A DNA stretch of 64,000 nucleotides from Chthoniobacteraceae bacterium (GTDB lineage: Bacteria; Verrucomicrobiota; Verrucomicrobiia; Chthoniobacterales; Chthoniobacteraceae), in assembly GCA_947476045.1 (NCBI GenBank), contig CANJNZ010000001.1, positions 62,001-126,000 on the forward strand. Direction: 5' to 3'. The stretch's first letter is position 1, and each line of letters starts with the position of its first letter. Under the pieces are notes generated by a model. That model made no database searches and was not told the DNA's origin. It was given only the letters and a program-made list of their open reading frames with translations. Shown here piece after piece: positions 33,471 to 43,044 of the stretch. The position numbers and the translations under genes are program-made.

Positions 33471-34928
33471 ATGCCCATCACGACAGAACAAGAGCTTTCC
33501 TCAAACGCACGTGCGCTTTTTCTCAAAGCGAAACACGCGAATGAAATTGGTAATCACGGCTACGTCATCCAGCTCATACAGAACGTGCTGAAAGAAGCGC
33601 CCGGCTTCCTCGATGGACGCAAACTGGCGCGCGCCGCTTCGCTCGCTCAGAACAAAGGCAAGAGAACCGGTTTTTCGCTCGCAGGCACCACGTTCAGCAT
33701 CACCAGTGGCGGCTCTATAAAAAAGGACCCCCTTGTGGCGATGGATCTCGCTGAAAAGTCGCTCGCCAATGACCCGACCAGCCAGCAGGCAAATCAGCTT
33801 TTGTTTGAAGCGGCTAATAAAGCGGGATTCCCAGAAGTCGCCTCGTTCGCGTTGGAAACACTGGCCGGCGCAAATCCGAAAGATGCAAAAATCCTTCACC
33901 AGCTCGCCGCTCATTATACGAACATTCATGAGAACGACAAAGCGGTCGCCGTTTATAACCGCATCATCCAACTCAATCCGAGCGACCTCGATGCAATCAA
34001 GAAAAGCAAGGATGCCTCGGCCTCGGCCACGTTAAAAAAGGGCAAGTGGGAAGAGGTAGCACAAAGCGGAGGCAACCTGAATTTTCGAGACCTGCTGGGT
34101 AAAAAAGACGAAGCGGTCGCACTGGAGAACCGGGCGAAAATCGTCAGAACGGCCGACCAGATCAGCCAGCAAGTCAGCGAAATCTATGCAACATGGGAGC
34201 CGCATCAGAACAATGTGGATCTCTCCCGCCGTCTTGCGGGTCTTTATGAGCAATGGTTCGAGGTCACAATTGCAGATAACGGTCCCAGCGATGAGGCAGA
34301 CGGTTATCTCGATAATGCGATCTGGTTTTATACCCACACAAACAGCCTGCTGAATGGCGGAGACGCAAACATCGCGCGCAAACAAAACGATCTCGAATTC
34401 CGAAAACTGGACCGACGCATCAAAACGCTACAGGACTGGCTCGCACAGGTGGATGCCTCCAGCCCGGAAGCCCATCCCTATGCCGACGAACTCGACATGC
34501 TCATCAAACAGCGGGACGGCTCCGTTTTGGAAACCGCAAAAAAACGCGTCGCGGATAACCCGACTGACCTCCAACTCCGCTATGAACTAGGCGAGGCGCT
34601 GATGAATGCCGGCCAATTCAGCGAGGCCATCCCTGAACTGCAACGCGCCCGGCAAAATCCAAATGTCCGCCTGAAGGCAATGAACCTTCTGGGCCAATGT
34701 TTCGTGGAAAAAGGGATGCTCGACCTCGCCGTCACGCAATTCAAGACCGCTGCCAGCGAGATCCTTGCGATGGATAACGTCAAAAAGGAAATCCTGTATA
34801 AACTGGGTCTTGCCTATGAGAAGATGGGGAAACGCGAAGAGTGTCTCTCTTGCTTTAAGGAAATCTACGAATCCGACTATGGCTATCTGGATGTCGCAAA
34901 ACGCGTCGAGAGCAGCTACGTCAGCTGA
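33471..34928 (+). CDS. Cytoplasmic TPR-repeat protein
   Basis: A 485-residue protein with no signal peptide, mostly helical. TPR units are visible as ALFLKAKHANEIGNHGYVIQLIQNVLKEAP, AKILHQLAAHYTNIHENDKAVAVYNRIIQLNP, LRYELGEALMNAGQFSEAIPELQRARQNP and ILYKLGLAYEKMGKREECLSCFKEIYES. The middle section (about 170-340) lacks the repeat and contains an amphipathic stretch with many Asp and Lys. A scaffold role is likely; partner unknown. It is followed by a lipoprotein gene 75 bp downstream. Confidence 0.85.
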   Translation: MPITTEQELSSNARALFLKAKHANEIGNHGYVIQLIQNVLKEAPGFLDGRKLARAASLAQNKGKRTGFSLAGTTFSITSGGSIKKDPLVAMDLAEKSLANDPTSQQANQLLFEAANKAGFPEVASFALETLAGANPKDAKILHQLAAHYTNIHENDKAVAVYNRIIQLNPSDLDAIKKSKDASASATLKKGKWEEVAQSGGNLNFRDLLGKKDEAVALENRAKIVRTADQISQQVSEIYATWEPHQNNVDLSRRLAGLYEQWFEVTIADNGPSDEADGYLDNAIWFYTHTNSLLNGGDANIARKQNDLEFRKLDRRIKTLQDWLAQVDASSPEAHPYADELDMLIKQRDGSVLETAKKRVADNPTDLQLRYELGEALMNAGQFSEAIPELQRARQNPNVRLKAMNLLGQCFVEKGMLDLAVTQFKTAASEILAMDNVKKEILYKLGLAYEKMGKREECLSCFKEIYESDYGYLDVAKRVESSYVS

Positions 34929-35003
34929 GTCAGGCGTTTCTTAAAAAAACGTTCGAATAAACTCACGGACTCTACTGTCAAAAACAACACTTTCACACCG
35001 CAC

Positions 35004-35621
35004 ATGAATAAACCAACTATCCTTGCCCTCGCTGCATTCGCTGCGCTCACACTCTCCGGTTGCTATGGCACCTACTCTGCAGGAGCCGTCTATGGCCGCA
35101 GCCCCAGCTACGGCGGCGGCTATTACGACGATTACGACTCAGAGCCTGTGTTCATACAGCGTGACTACGTCTATATCAGCGGTCGTCAGTATTATGTTCC
35201 CGTCTATCGCTACGGCGACCGCGTCTATTACACCTACGGAGGAAACAGGCATTATTTCAACGACTACGACGGCCGGAAATACAGCAATCATAAACACGAC
35301 CGCAGTCATGTCTCACAGTATGACTATCAGCGGAAACAAGAGCGCTACCAATACGAACAGCAGAAGAAACAGTGGGACTATCAAAGGAAGGTAACCCGCA
35401 ACGAAAACGAACTGCAAAAAAAGCAGTATGAATACGATCAAAAGGTCACACGGAACCGGGCCGAATTGCAAAAAGCCGCTTATAAAAATCAGCAGGAGCA
35501 GGCCAGGAAGCAGTATGAGTATCAGCAAAAACAGCAGGTGTATAACAATCGCGCCGCTGTAGCTCAGTGGAAGTCCCAGCATCCTGAGCTTCAGAAGAAA
35601 AAGAAGAAAAAGGACGATTAG
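35004..35621 (+). CDS. Tyr/Gln/Lys-rich lipoprotein
   Basis: A 205-residue lipoprotein. The signal peptide ends in the lipobox LSGC (residue 20). A Gly/Tyr-rich region with YVPVYRYGDRVYYTYGGNRHYF follows, then from about residue 100 a charged coiled-coil-like stretch with repeats of QYEYDQKVTRN and QKKQWDYQRKVTRN and a poly-Lys end (KKKKKKDD). Probably anchored in the outer membrane with a surface or peptidoglycan-contacting tail. No enzymatic domain is evident. Confidence 0.8.
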   Translation: MNKPTILALAAFAALTLSGCYGTYSAGAVYGRSPSYGGGYYDDYDSEPVFIQRDYVYISGRQYYVPVYRYGDRVYYTYGGNRHYFNDYDGRKYSNHKHDRSHVSQYDYQRKQERYQYEQQKKQWDYQRKVTRNENELQKKQYEYDQKVTRNRAELQKAAYKNQQEQARKQYEYQQKQQVYNNRAAVAQWKSQHPELQKKKKKKDD

Positions 35622-35714
35622 TCGGCGGGTCCTACAGCGTTCCAAAGCGCGGTCTTTTAGAAGGCTGTGCCTTGAAAACTTGCCACGCCTCCCCTCATCC
35701 GCCAACAAGCAGCG

Positions 35715-37001
35715 ATGCGCTACGAACCGCTCAACCCGAAGCTCTACATTGAAAACCGCGCCAGACTCACAGCGCTGCTCCCGCCGAAGTCCATCGCCAT
35801 CGTCAATGCGAACGACGTTTATCCGGCCAATGCGGATGCCTCGTATTCCCTCCGTGCAAACAGCGATCTGTTTTACCTCACAGGCATCGAGCAGGAGGAG
35901 ACGCTCCTCGTTCTTTTCCCCGATGCAGACGATGAGAAAATGCGCGAGATACTTTTTCTTCGCGAGCCAAACGAGCAGAACGCACTTTGGGAGGGGCACA
36001 AATTCAGCAAGGACGAAGCGACGAAGCACACCGGTATCACCGAGATAAAATGGACGCAGGAATTTGACGGTCTGTTCCGCCGCCTCGCGATTGAAGCGGA
36101 GAATCTCTACATCAACACCAACGAACACAAACGCGCTTCCACCGAAGCGGAAACGCGCGACGACCGCTTCATCCGCGAAATCCAGAGCCGCTACCCGCTC
36201 CACAATTACCGTCGGCTCGCTCCCCTGCTCCACAAGCTCCGTCTCGTAAAAAGCCCGCGCGAAATCGCAGTTATCCAACACGCCTGCGATCTCACGGCAA
36301 AGGGCTTCAAGCGCGTCCTTCGTTTCACAAAACCAGGACGCACCGAAACCGATATCGAAGCCGAGTTCGCCCATGAATTCATCCGTGGACGAGGGCGCTT
36401 CGCCTACGATCCCATCGTCGCCTCTGGCAAAAACGCGTGCTGCCTTCACTACAGCGAAAACAGCGCGCAGCTCAAAGACGGCCAGCTCATGCTGCTCGAC
36501 GTGGGCGCCGCCTACGCGAACTACAACTCCGACATGACGCGAACCATCCCCGTGAATGGCCGCTTCACCCGCCGCCAACGCGCACTTTACAACGCCGTCC
36601 TTCGCGTCCTGCGCGACAGCACCGACCGCCTCGCGCCCGGCGTGAAATACAAAGACTGGCAGAAAGCTGCTGAGGCACAAATGAGCGACGAACTGCTCGC
36701 CATCGGACTCCTGAAACCCAGCGACATTCGCAAGCAGACCGCCGACAAACCCGCCGTCAAAAAATACTTCATGCACGGTCTCGGTCACCCCATCGGCCTC
36801 GATGTCCACGATGTCGGCGACATCATCCAGCCCATGCAAGCGGGGTGGGTTTTCACCGTCGAGCCGGGCGTTTACATTCCCGATGAAAATCTCGGCATCC
36901 GCCTCGAAAACACCGTCCTCATCGGCGAAAACGGGAACACCAACCTCATGGCGAATATCCCCATCGAAGCGGACGAAATCGAGGCAGCGATGGGGCGCTA
37001 A
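35715..37001 (+). CDS. pepP: Xaa-Pro aminopeptidase (M24B, PepP-like)
   Basis: A 428-residue cytosolic metallopeptidase removing an N-terminal residue before proline. An AMP_N-type N-terminal domain (NPKLYIENRARLTALLPPKS; FYLTGIEQEETLLVLFP) is followed by the pita-bread domain. Metal ligands are readable: Asp in MLLDVGAAYANYNSDMTRT (two Asp), His in HGLGHPIGLDVHD, Glu in FTVEPGVYIP, Glu in IRLENTVLIG. Length matches E. coli PepP (441). A 76-bp gap precedes the peroxiredoxin gene. Confidence 0.93.
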   Translation: MRYEPLNPKLYIENRARLTALLPPKSIAIVNANDVYPANADASYSLRANSDLFYLTGIEQEETLLVLFPDADDEKMREILFLREPNEQNALWEGHKFSKDEATKHTGITEIKWTQEFDGLFRRLAIEAENLYINTNEHKRASTEAETRDDRFIREIQSRYPLHNYRRLAPLLHKLRLVKSPREIAVIQHACDLTAKGFKRVLRFTKPGRTETDIEAEFAHEFIRGRGRFAYDPIVASGKNACCLHYSENSAQLKDGQLMLLDVGAAYANYNSDMTRTIPVNGRFTRRQRALYNAVLRVLRDSTDRLAPGVKYKDWQKAAEAQMSDELLAIGLLKPSDIRKQTADKPAVKKYFMHGLGHPIGLDVHDVGDIIQPMQAGWVFTVEPGVYIPDENLGIRLENTVLIGENGNTNLMANIPIEADEIEAAMGR

Positions 37002-37077
37002 GAGCAGCCTTGCTCAAAGGCACCAACGCGCATACAAGCCGCCCTCCAATTTTAAAAACAACCAACCAAATCACACC

Positions 37078-37557
37078 ATGCCTATCGCCATCGGAACCCA
37101 AGCCCCCGACTTCACACTCAAAAGCAAAGACGCCAACGGCCTCAAGGACGTGACGCTTTCCGCCAATTTCGGCAAAAAGAACACGGTTATCCTCTTCTTC
37201 CCGCTCGCGTTCACCGGCGTATGCACGCAGGAGTTTTGCGACGTGACGCAAGGCATCAGCAGCTACGCGGGCCTTGATGCGGAAGTCATCGGAGTGAGCG
37301 TGGACAGTCCTTTTGCGCAGGAAGCTTGGGCGCAGCAAAAGAGCATCACCGTCACGCTCGTCAGCGACCTCGACAAGAAAACCACAGAGGCCTACGGCGT
37401 TCTTTTCCCCGGTCTCGCCGGCATCGGCGCCACCAGCGCACGCGCCGCATTCATCGTGGATAAAGCGGGCGTGATCCAATACGCCGAGCAAACCGAGACG
37501 CCAAAGGATCTGCCAAATTTCGCAGCCATTCAGGCCAAGCTCGCGGAGCTGAAGTAG
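37078..37557 (+). CDS. Peroxiredoxin (AhpC/TSA family)
   Basis: A 159-residue thioredoxin-fold peroxidase. It has the peroxidatic Cys in the P-x3-T-x2-C pattern (FPLAFTGVCTQEFC), preceded by PDFTLKSKDA. A second Cys sits four residues on, and I see no distant resolving Cys, suggesting a 1-Cys or atypical 2-Cys enzyme. It ends with ARAAFIVDKAGVIQYAEQ. The start ATG at 37078 is well within the long ORF listed from 36802, whose upstream part is a shadow of pepP. It is 7 bp before the RsmA-Nudix gene. Confidence 0.92.
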   Translation: MPIAIGTQAPDFTLKSKDANGLKDVTLSANFGKKNTVILFFPLAFTGVCTQEFCDVTQGISSYAGLDAEVIGVSVDSPFAQEAWAQQKSITVTLVSDLDKKTTEAYGVLFPGLAGIGATSARAAFIVDKAGVIQYAEQTETPKDLPNFAAIQAKLAELK

Positions 37558-37564
37558 CGCCGCT

Positions 37565-38896
37565 TTGAAGCTCTCCACCATCGCAGCAACGCTCGCGGAA
37601 CTCGGCGCAAAGCCGACGCAAAGCCTCGGGCAGAATTTTCTTCACGACCAAAATCTCGCGAAGTGGATCGTGGATCAAACGGGCATCGCGCCCGACGAAG
37701 CATGGCTGGAAGTTGGACCAGGACTCGGCGCACTCACAGAGTTTGCACAAGCGCGCTCGGAAAATGGAGTGCTGCTGGAAAAAGATGACCGCTTGATCGC
37801 GTGGCTCCGCACGGAGTTTCCCAAACTGGAAGTCGTGCATGGCGACGCGCTCACTTACGACCCTCGCGAACTTTTTCCACGCGGCCCGGTGAAAATTTTC
37901 GGCAACCTCCCTTACTACGTCTCCAGCCAGCTTCTGTTTCATTTCACCGCCGAGCCATCGCCGGCTGCAGGCTTCGTTCTCACGCTTCAGCGCGAGGTGG
38001 CGGAGCGACTTTGCGCAGAACCACGCACAAAGGCTTACGGCGCGTTCACACTGCTCATCGGTCGTCGCTGGCAGGCGAAATTACTTCGCATTTTACCCGC
38101 GCACATTTTCACGCCGGTTCCAAAAGTGGATTCCGCCGTGGTGAGCCTCACGCCACGGAACGACGACGAAGTGCCCGAGTGCGACGGCGGATTGTTCATC
38201 TCGCTCGTGAAGCGCGGATTTGCGCAACGCCGCAAGATGCTCCGCAAAAACATCCAGCTCGAACGCTGGCCGGAATTCGCCACTGCGCTCGGAGTGCCGG
38301 AGACCGCGCGTGCCGAGGAACTGAGTCTCGCGCAATGGGTCGCGCTGACAAACCTCGCGAGCGGAGCGACCGGCGATCATGCCGCGAAGGCACAGGATGT
38401 GACGGGGGAAATTTTCGACGTGGTGGATGAGCACGACAAGGTCATCGGCCAGCGCCCGCGTGGTGAAGTTCATCGGGAAAAACTCCGGCATCGCGCCGTC
38501 CATATTTTCGTCATCAACAAACGTGGTGAGTTATTTCTCCAGCGCCGCTCGCGCTGGAAAGACGTGCATCCGCGCAAGTGGGACAGCAGCGCAGCCGGAC
38601 ACGTGAATGCCGGCGACACCTACGACGTCACTGCACCCCGCGAACTCGAAGAGGAACTCGGGGTGCGCGCATCGCTGGAGTGCATCGGCGAACTGCCCGC
38701 GAGTGAGGCAACCGGCTGGGAATTTGTGAAAATCTACCGTGCCGTGCACAATGGACCTTTCCAACTGCCGCCCGCCGAAATCGAAAGCGGCAGCTTTTTC
38801 ACCCACGAACAACTCACCCGCTGGATCACCGCCCGCCCGCAGGATTTCGCCACAGGCTTTCTCGAATGCTGGCGCGCCGTCGCGCCGAAAACTTAG
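37565..38896 (+). CDS. rsmA: Fusion: RsmA (KsgA) 16S rRNA dimethyladenosine transferase + Nudix hydrolase
   Basis: A 443-residue single frame, starting at TTG (37565), 7 bp after the peroxiredoxin stop. Residues 1 to about 270 are RsmA: QSLGQNFLHDQN, SAM site LEVGPGLGALTE, catalytic NLPYYVSS, and FTPVPKVDSAVVSL. It makes the m6(2)A pair near the 16S 3' end. After a short linker, residues 285-443 form a Nudix domain of the YfcD/isopentenyl-isomerase-like type (EIFDVVDEHDKVIGQ ... RELEEELGV). The Nudix box has Asp instead of the first Glu (GHVNAGD). RsmA is normally about 270 residues, so this is a genuine fusion unless a frameshift hides a boundary. Confidence 0.9.
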   Translation: MKLSTIAATLAELGAKPTQSLGQNFLHDQNLAKWIVDQTGIAPDEAWLEVGPGLGALTEFAQARSENGVLLEKDDRLIAWLRTEFPKLEVVHGDALTYDPRELFPRGPVKIFGNLPYYVSSQLLFHFTAEPSPAAGFVLTLQREVAERLCAEPRTKAYGAFTLLIGRRWQAKLLRILPAHIFTPVPKVDSAVVSLTPRNDDEVPECDGGLFISLVKRGFAQRRKMLRKNIQLERWPEFATALGVPETARAEELSLAQWVALTNLASGATGDHAAKAQDVTGEIFDVVDEHDKVIGQRPRGEVHREKLRHRAVHIFVINKRGELFLQRRSRWKDVHPRKWDSSAAGHVNAGDTYDVTAPRELEEELGVRASLECIGELPASEATGWEFVKIYRAVHNGPFQLPPAEIESGSFFTHEQLTRWITARPQDFATGFLECWRAVAPKT

Positions 38897-40218
38897 TTCA
38901 GAGCAGGTAAATGGAGGCTGACCTCGGCGCCGCCGGAAGTAGCATTTGCGAGACGTAGTTCGCCGCCGTGTGCACGCACAATTTCTGAGGTGACGCTGAG
39001 TCCGATGCCCATCCCCCCTTCCTTTTCACTGAAAAAAAGTTCCGTCCCCTTCGCAATCGCGGTGGTGGAAAATCCAGCGCCTATGTCTGTGAATAAAACG
39101 ATGTATTTCCGTCCGTTCTCGTTGGTCGTGCGGCATTCGATCTTCAACTCCCCGCCACTCGCACTCATCGCGTGGATGGCGTTGATGATGATGTTGTCAA
39201 ATGCCTGCGCGAGCCTGCGTCGGTCGCCGTTCACGGCAAGACCCGGCACGAGTTGATTCACGATTTCCACGTTCGCGTGTGCAGCAGCGGGCATAAGTGT
39301 CTTCACACTCGCTGAGATCAGAACAGCGAGATCACACGGCGCAAGCTGCGGTGGTTGCGGGCGCGCGAGAAACATCCACTGGCTGACGAGGCTTTCGATC
39401 TTCGCCGTCTCGGCGAGGATGATGGAGAGCCTTTCGCCATGCACATCAGCGATTTCCCCTTCGAGCAGTTGCGTGTGGAGTTTGATCGCGGAGACCGGGT
39501 TGTTGATTTCGTGCGCAAGGCCCGTAGTCATTTTGCCAAGCGTAGCCAGTCGCTCAGCCTGTTCACGCGCACGTCGCTCGTCAGCGAGTTTCGCACGTGT
39601 GGAATCGTAGGCGCGGGCGAGTTGTCCGATTTCATCAGTGCGCGATGCCTCGGGCAACGGCTCCGAATTTTCATCCGCGATGTGCGGAAGCCGCGCTGCA
39701 AAACCGCGCAGAGGACGGACAATTCCGCTGACAAGCACCCATGCGAGAGCAATGGAAAGCGCCCAAAATGCACCGAGAACACCGAGCGTGCGGGGACGAG
39801 ACAAAAATTCCGTGAGCGGTTCCGCCGCCCGCAGCAAAACAAGACTGCGCCCTTGCGCGATGCTGGCAACGGCGGCTTCGGTCGAAGTCTCTGGCATGAA
39901 TACACCACCATCCACTGGCAACGCCCGGTATTCCGCCGCGCTGGATTTCGTCCAGCTTGGGCCGTTGGGCGTCCACTCGTTCAGTGCATCGAGAAAATAC
40001 ACACGCACGCCGAGAACCTCGCCGAGCGCCTGAGCGGTGCGCTCGCTCGTGGGAAGATTTTGCGAGCGAACAAACGCCGCATTTGTCCGCGCCATCGCGG
40101 AAAACTGTCCGCGCGACTGACGCCGCTCTTCCACGCCAATCCACAGCACGAGCGCAAGCGAACCCGCGACAACGAATGCCACAAATGGCAGCGTGAGACG
40201 GCGGGTGAGCGAGTTCAT
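38893..40218 (-). CDS. NtrB-like sensor histidine kinase
   Basis: A 441-residue protein from the ATG at 40218 (MNSLTRRLTLPFVAFVVAGS); the ORF track's start at 40344 adds an unlikely N-terminus. TM1 at about residues 8-27, a periplasmic region, TM2 around LGVLGAFWALSIALAWVLV, a HAMP-like stretch, then the H-box GLAHEINNPVSAIKLHTQ of the NtrB/HPK4 class. The ATPase has NIIINAIHAM, DIGAGF and GGMGIGLSVTSEIV. Its partner regulator is not in the window. It converges on the RsmA-Nudix gene with a 4-bp overlap of stop regions. Confidence 0.88.
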   Translation of the reverse strand: MNSLTRRLTLPFVAFVVAGSLALVLWIGVEERRQSRGQFSAMARTNAAFVRSQNLPTSERTAQALGEVLGVRVYFLDALNEWTPNGPSWTKSSAAEYRALPVDGGVFMPETSTEAAVASIAQGRSLVLLRAAEPLTEFLSRPRTLGVLGAFWALSIALAWVLVSGIVRPLRGFAARLPHIADENSEPLPEASRTDEIGQLARAYDSTRAKLADERRAREQAERLATLGKMTTGLAHEINNPVSAIKLHTQLLEGEIADVHGERLSIILAETAKIESLVSQWMFLARPQPPQLAPCDLAVLISASVKTLMPAAAHANVEIVNQLVPGLAVNGDRRRLAQAFDNIIINAIHAMSASGGELKIECRTTNENGRKYIVLFTDIGAGFSTTAIAKGTELFFSEKEGGMGIGLSVTSEIVRAHGGELRLANATSGGAEVSLHLPALN

Positions 40219-40408
40219 CGGCGGCAGAAAGTATCCCTCTTCGTTCCGACGGCGATCAATTTCTGGCCATGCAAACAGCCTCTTTCCGGCTTCTGGCGTA
40301 GGACACGCACTATTTTCAAGAGTGGACACATTACACACGAGCAAATGGCACGCCGCCCGCTAATGCGCGCCCCGCCATCGGCAACCATCTTAAAACACCA
40401 CATACAAA

Positions 40409-41287
40409 ATGATAAAACTCACCTCTCTCCTAACCCTCGCCATCGCGACCAGCGCCGCTTTTGCAGCGGAAAAGAAAAACGCTGCCAGCGATGTGCAGCG
40501 GATGCCCACCGTCACCGCAACGGACAGTTCATTGCTGAATGAAGAACGCCCCGTCGGTGAAACAGGTCGGCCTGAATGGACCAGCGCACGACGCTTCCCC
40601 ACGACTCGCGTATATATCCAAAAAGACCCATGGGAAGTCGGCGTCGAACAATGGTGGCGCTATCGCTACAAGCGCGATGGCAGCAGCATCAGCCGCCTCA
40701 CCAGCGAAATCGAAATCGGTCTCCCTCACCGGATGCAGCTCGACCTTTACTACGATATGGCAGTGGACGGCGACAGCCGTTCGCACACGGAGGATTTCGC
40801 AGCCGAGCTTCGCTACGCATTTGCAGACTGGGGAAAAATTCCGCTCAACCCAACCGTTTACGCTGAATACAAATGGACGGACAAAGCGCCCGATGTGCTC
40901 GAATTGAAACTCCTCCTCGGCGACCAAATCGCGGGCGGCTGGCACTACGGCGTCAATTTCGTGTGGGAGCGCCAGCTTGGCGGCGAACTCGAAACCGAAT
41001 GGATGGTCGTCGCGGGCATCAGCAAGACATTGTTGGATGGAAAATTGAGCGTCGGCATCGAAGCAAAATACGACCACGACTCGGTGCATGCCGATCGAGG
41101 AAATCCCGAGCACATCATGCTCGTCGGTCCCAGTGTGCAATGGCGCATCACGGAAAACATCCACCTGAGCACCACGGCTCTCTTCGGCACCAATCAAGAT
41201 TCGCCGCGCAACGAATGTTATTTCATCCTTGGATACGACTTTGGTAAAGCGGATGGCAAATACCACCCTGTTTCGGGTCGGCGTTAA
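40409..41287 (+). CDS. Predicted outer-membrane beta-barrel protein
   Basis: A 292-residue protein with signal peptide (MIKLTSLLTLAIATSAAFA), followed by alternating-residue strands rich in Tyr and Trp (WWRYRYKRDGSSISRLTSEIEIG, MQLDLYYDMAVDGD, FAAELRYAF, LSVGIEAKYDHDS) and a near-terminal ECYFILGYDFGK. It resembles the transporter/porin-like barrels of unknown specificity found in Gram-negative bacteria. It is 12 bp upstream of the TonB-like gene, so the pair may work together in outer-membrane transport. Confidence 0.75.
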   Translation: MIKLTSLLTLAIATSAAFAAEKKNAASDVQRMPTVTATDSSLLNEERPVGETGRPEWTSARRFPTTRVYIQKDPWEVGVEQWWRYRYKRDGSSISRLTSEIEIGLPHRMQLDLYYDMAVDGDSRSHTEDFAAELRYAFADWGKIPLNPTVYAEYKWTDKAPDVLELKLLLGDQIAGGWHYGVNFVWERQLGGELETEWMVVAGISKTLLDGKLSVGIEAKYDHDSVHADRGNPEHIMLVGPSVQWRITENIHLSTTALFGTNQDSPRNECYFILGYDFGKADGKYHPVSGRR

Positions 41288-41299
41288 AAATTAAGTGTC

Positions 41300-42007
41300 A
41301 TGGTAACCAGCGGCAAATCGCTCCTCGCCTCACTGCTCCTTCACGGAGCAGTGGTGGCGGGGGCTGCCGTCTGGATGATGCAGCCGACGCAAGTCACACC
41401 GCGCATCGGACAGGGAAATGATGACACGACAGCCTCACTGTTTGTGGATTCACTCAGTGAGGAAAGCGACGCTACTTCGCTCGATGAAAGTCTCCAGACA
41501 CCGCCGGATTCCGCGCTGGCGAATGAAACGCCAGTGCCGTCATTGTCAGACGTCGCAGTGACACAGCCTCAATCTCACGACACGCCCATCGCAAACATCG
41601 TGACAACCCTCGGTGCATCCACGCTATCGCCAATCGCCGCAGCACCAGCAACCATCAAACGCTCAGGTAAAAAATCCGTCACCACCTCAGTTCGCGGTGG
41701 TGGGCGTAGTGGGCTCGCTGGAACAGGCGCTAGCGGCATCTACATTCCGGCGAAATACTCACGCTGCCCCGCTCCCGCATTTCCGCCCGAAGCGAAAAAG
41801 TCGGGCCTAAAGGGAACCGTGCTACTGCTCGTGGAAGTGGACGAAGCTGGCCGCCCCGCCAGCGTCTGCATCCGCCGAACATCCGGCTACGAACTGCTCG
41901 ACACCACCGCGCTGCGCACCGTGCGCAACTGGCGCTTCGAGCCAGCACGGCTGGATGGCCAGGCCGTCACCTCCCGCGCCGAAGTCCCAGTCCGCTTCGC
42001 ATCGTAA
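41300..42007 (+). CDS. TonB-family energy transducer
   Basis: A 235-residue protein with an N-terminal TM anchor (LLASLLLHGAVVAGAAVWMM), a Ser/Thr/Pro/Ala-rich periplasmic spacer (about 35-155), and a C-terminal TonB domain (CPAPAFPPEAKKSGLKGTVLLLVEVDEAGRPASV ... RTVRNWRFEPARLDGQAV). The spacer lacks the Pro-Lys/Glu repeats of classical TonB. It sits after a barrel gene and would need an ExbBD motor such as that at 9.7-11.1 kb. Confidence 0.88.
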   Translation: MVTSGKSLLASLLLHGAVVAGAAVWMMQPTQVTPRIGQGNDDTTASLFVDSLSEESDATSLDESLQTPPDSALANETPVPSLSDVAVTQPQSHDTPIANIVTTLGASTLSPIAAAPATIKRSGKKSVTTSVRGGGRSGLAGTGASGIYIPAKYSRCPAPAFPPEAKKSGLKGTVLLLVEVDEAGRPASVCIRRTSGYELLDTTALRTVRNWRFEPARLDGQAVTSRAEVPVRFAS

Positions 42008-42033
42008 ATTGCAAGCAGCACAGCCTCTACGAT

Positions 42034-43044
42034 TCAGAATTGGAACTGATCGATATTCTCTTTCGTAAAAACGAAGGGCTTTCCGAGGATGATGTCGGTG
42101 TCTTGGATTTCCATCGCGCCGAGTTTTCCTGATGTGAAAGTTTTGTCGCCCGTCTTGAGCGTGCCTTTTGCGGCGGCGACGGCGGCCTGAATGGTGAGGT
42201 AGCCAAGGTCCTCGACCTTCCACAAAATCACCGCCTGTGTGACGCCGTCCTTCACGTATTGACGGTTCTCGCTCGGCAGGCCGAGGCCGAGCACTTTCAC
42301 GACACCCGCCTTGCCCGCCTGCTTCACAGCCTCCGCTGCTCCGGGGACTGCGGGCGAGCAGATGGCCATGATGCATTTCAAATTCGGGTAGGCGTTGAGG
42401 ATGTTCGTTGCCTCGGCCTGGGCCTTGTCTTTTTGATCATCGCACGGCTTCGTGGTCACGAGTTTCATCTTCGGATATTTTGCCGCAAGGCGCGCCTCAA
42501 TGTTCTTGCGCCATTCGGTCATGTTCGCGGCGGTGAGCGTCGCGGTGATGATGGCGAACTCCCCTTCCTCACCACAGAGTTTGGCAGCTGTGTCCATGAG
42601 CGTCTCACCGATTCCCTGCGCGGTCGCCTGGTTCACGAAAAAGCTGCGCGCATCGGGCGTCGTGTCGCTGTCGTAGGTGACGATTTTGATCCCCTTTTCC
42701 TGCGCCGCCTTGAGAGCGCCCGAGATGCCTTCTCTATTTTCGCAAGCAGCGGCGATCACGTTCACGCCGTAGTTCACCCAACCTTCGACGATCTCGTTTT
42801 GCTTGGCCGGATCGGTATTCGTCGGGCCGTCGTAGATCAACTCCACACCGAGTTCCGCCGCCGCAGCACGCGCGCCTTTTTCCACTGTGGCGAAGTATTG
42901 GTTGCCCTTGCTCTTTGGAAGCAGCGCGATGGTGAGTTTCTTGCCGTCGCTGGAATTTCCGGCGGAGCTGCTGTCCGATTTTTTGTCGCACGCGGTCACG
43001 AGTGCGAAGGCGAGGAGTGAGGTGAGAAAAGTGGAACGTTTCAT
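42034..43044 (-). CDS. rhaS: Rhamnose ABC transporter, substrate-binding lipoprotein
   Basis: A 336-residue periplasmic-binding protein (Peripla_BP_4 fold) from the ATG at 43044. Lipobox LVTAC at residue 19, then KKLTIALLPKSKGNQYFATVEKGARAAAAELG, the typical start of rhamnose- and ribose-binding proteins. The rest matches the class: GVNVIAAACENREGISGALKAAQ, KIVTYDSDTTPDARSFFVNQA, and NLKCIMAICSPAVPGAAEAV. The longer ORF track start is a shadow. It overlaps the RhaQ stop by 4 bp and is the last gene of the operon. Confidence 0.9.
   Translation of the reverse strand: MKRSTFLTSLLAFALVTACDKKSDSSSAGNSSDGKKLTIALLPKSKGNQYFATVEKGARAAAAELGVELIYDGPTNTDPAKQNEIVEGWVNYGVNVIAAACENREGISGALKAAQEKGIKIVTYDSDTTPDARSFFVNQATAQGIGETLMDTAAKLCGEEGEFAIITATLTAANMTEWRKNIEARLAAKYPKMKLVTTKPCDDQKDKAQAEATNILNAYPNLKCIMAICSPAVPGAAEAVKQAGKAGVVKVLGLGLPSENRQYVKDGVTQAVILWKVEDLGYLTIQAAVAAAKGTLKTGDKTFTSGKLGAMEIQDTDIILGKPFVFTKENIDQFQF

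Noticed and set aside
35313-36839. 508-residue minus ORF opposite the lipoprotein and pepP genes
   Set aside because: It spans two well-supported plus-strand genes and shows no domain.
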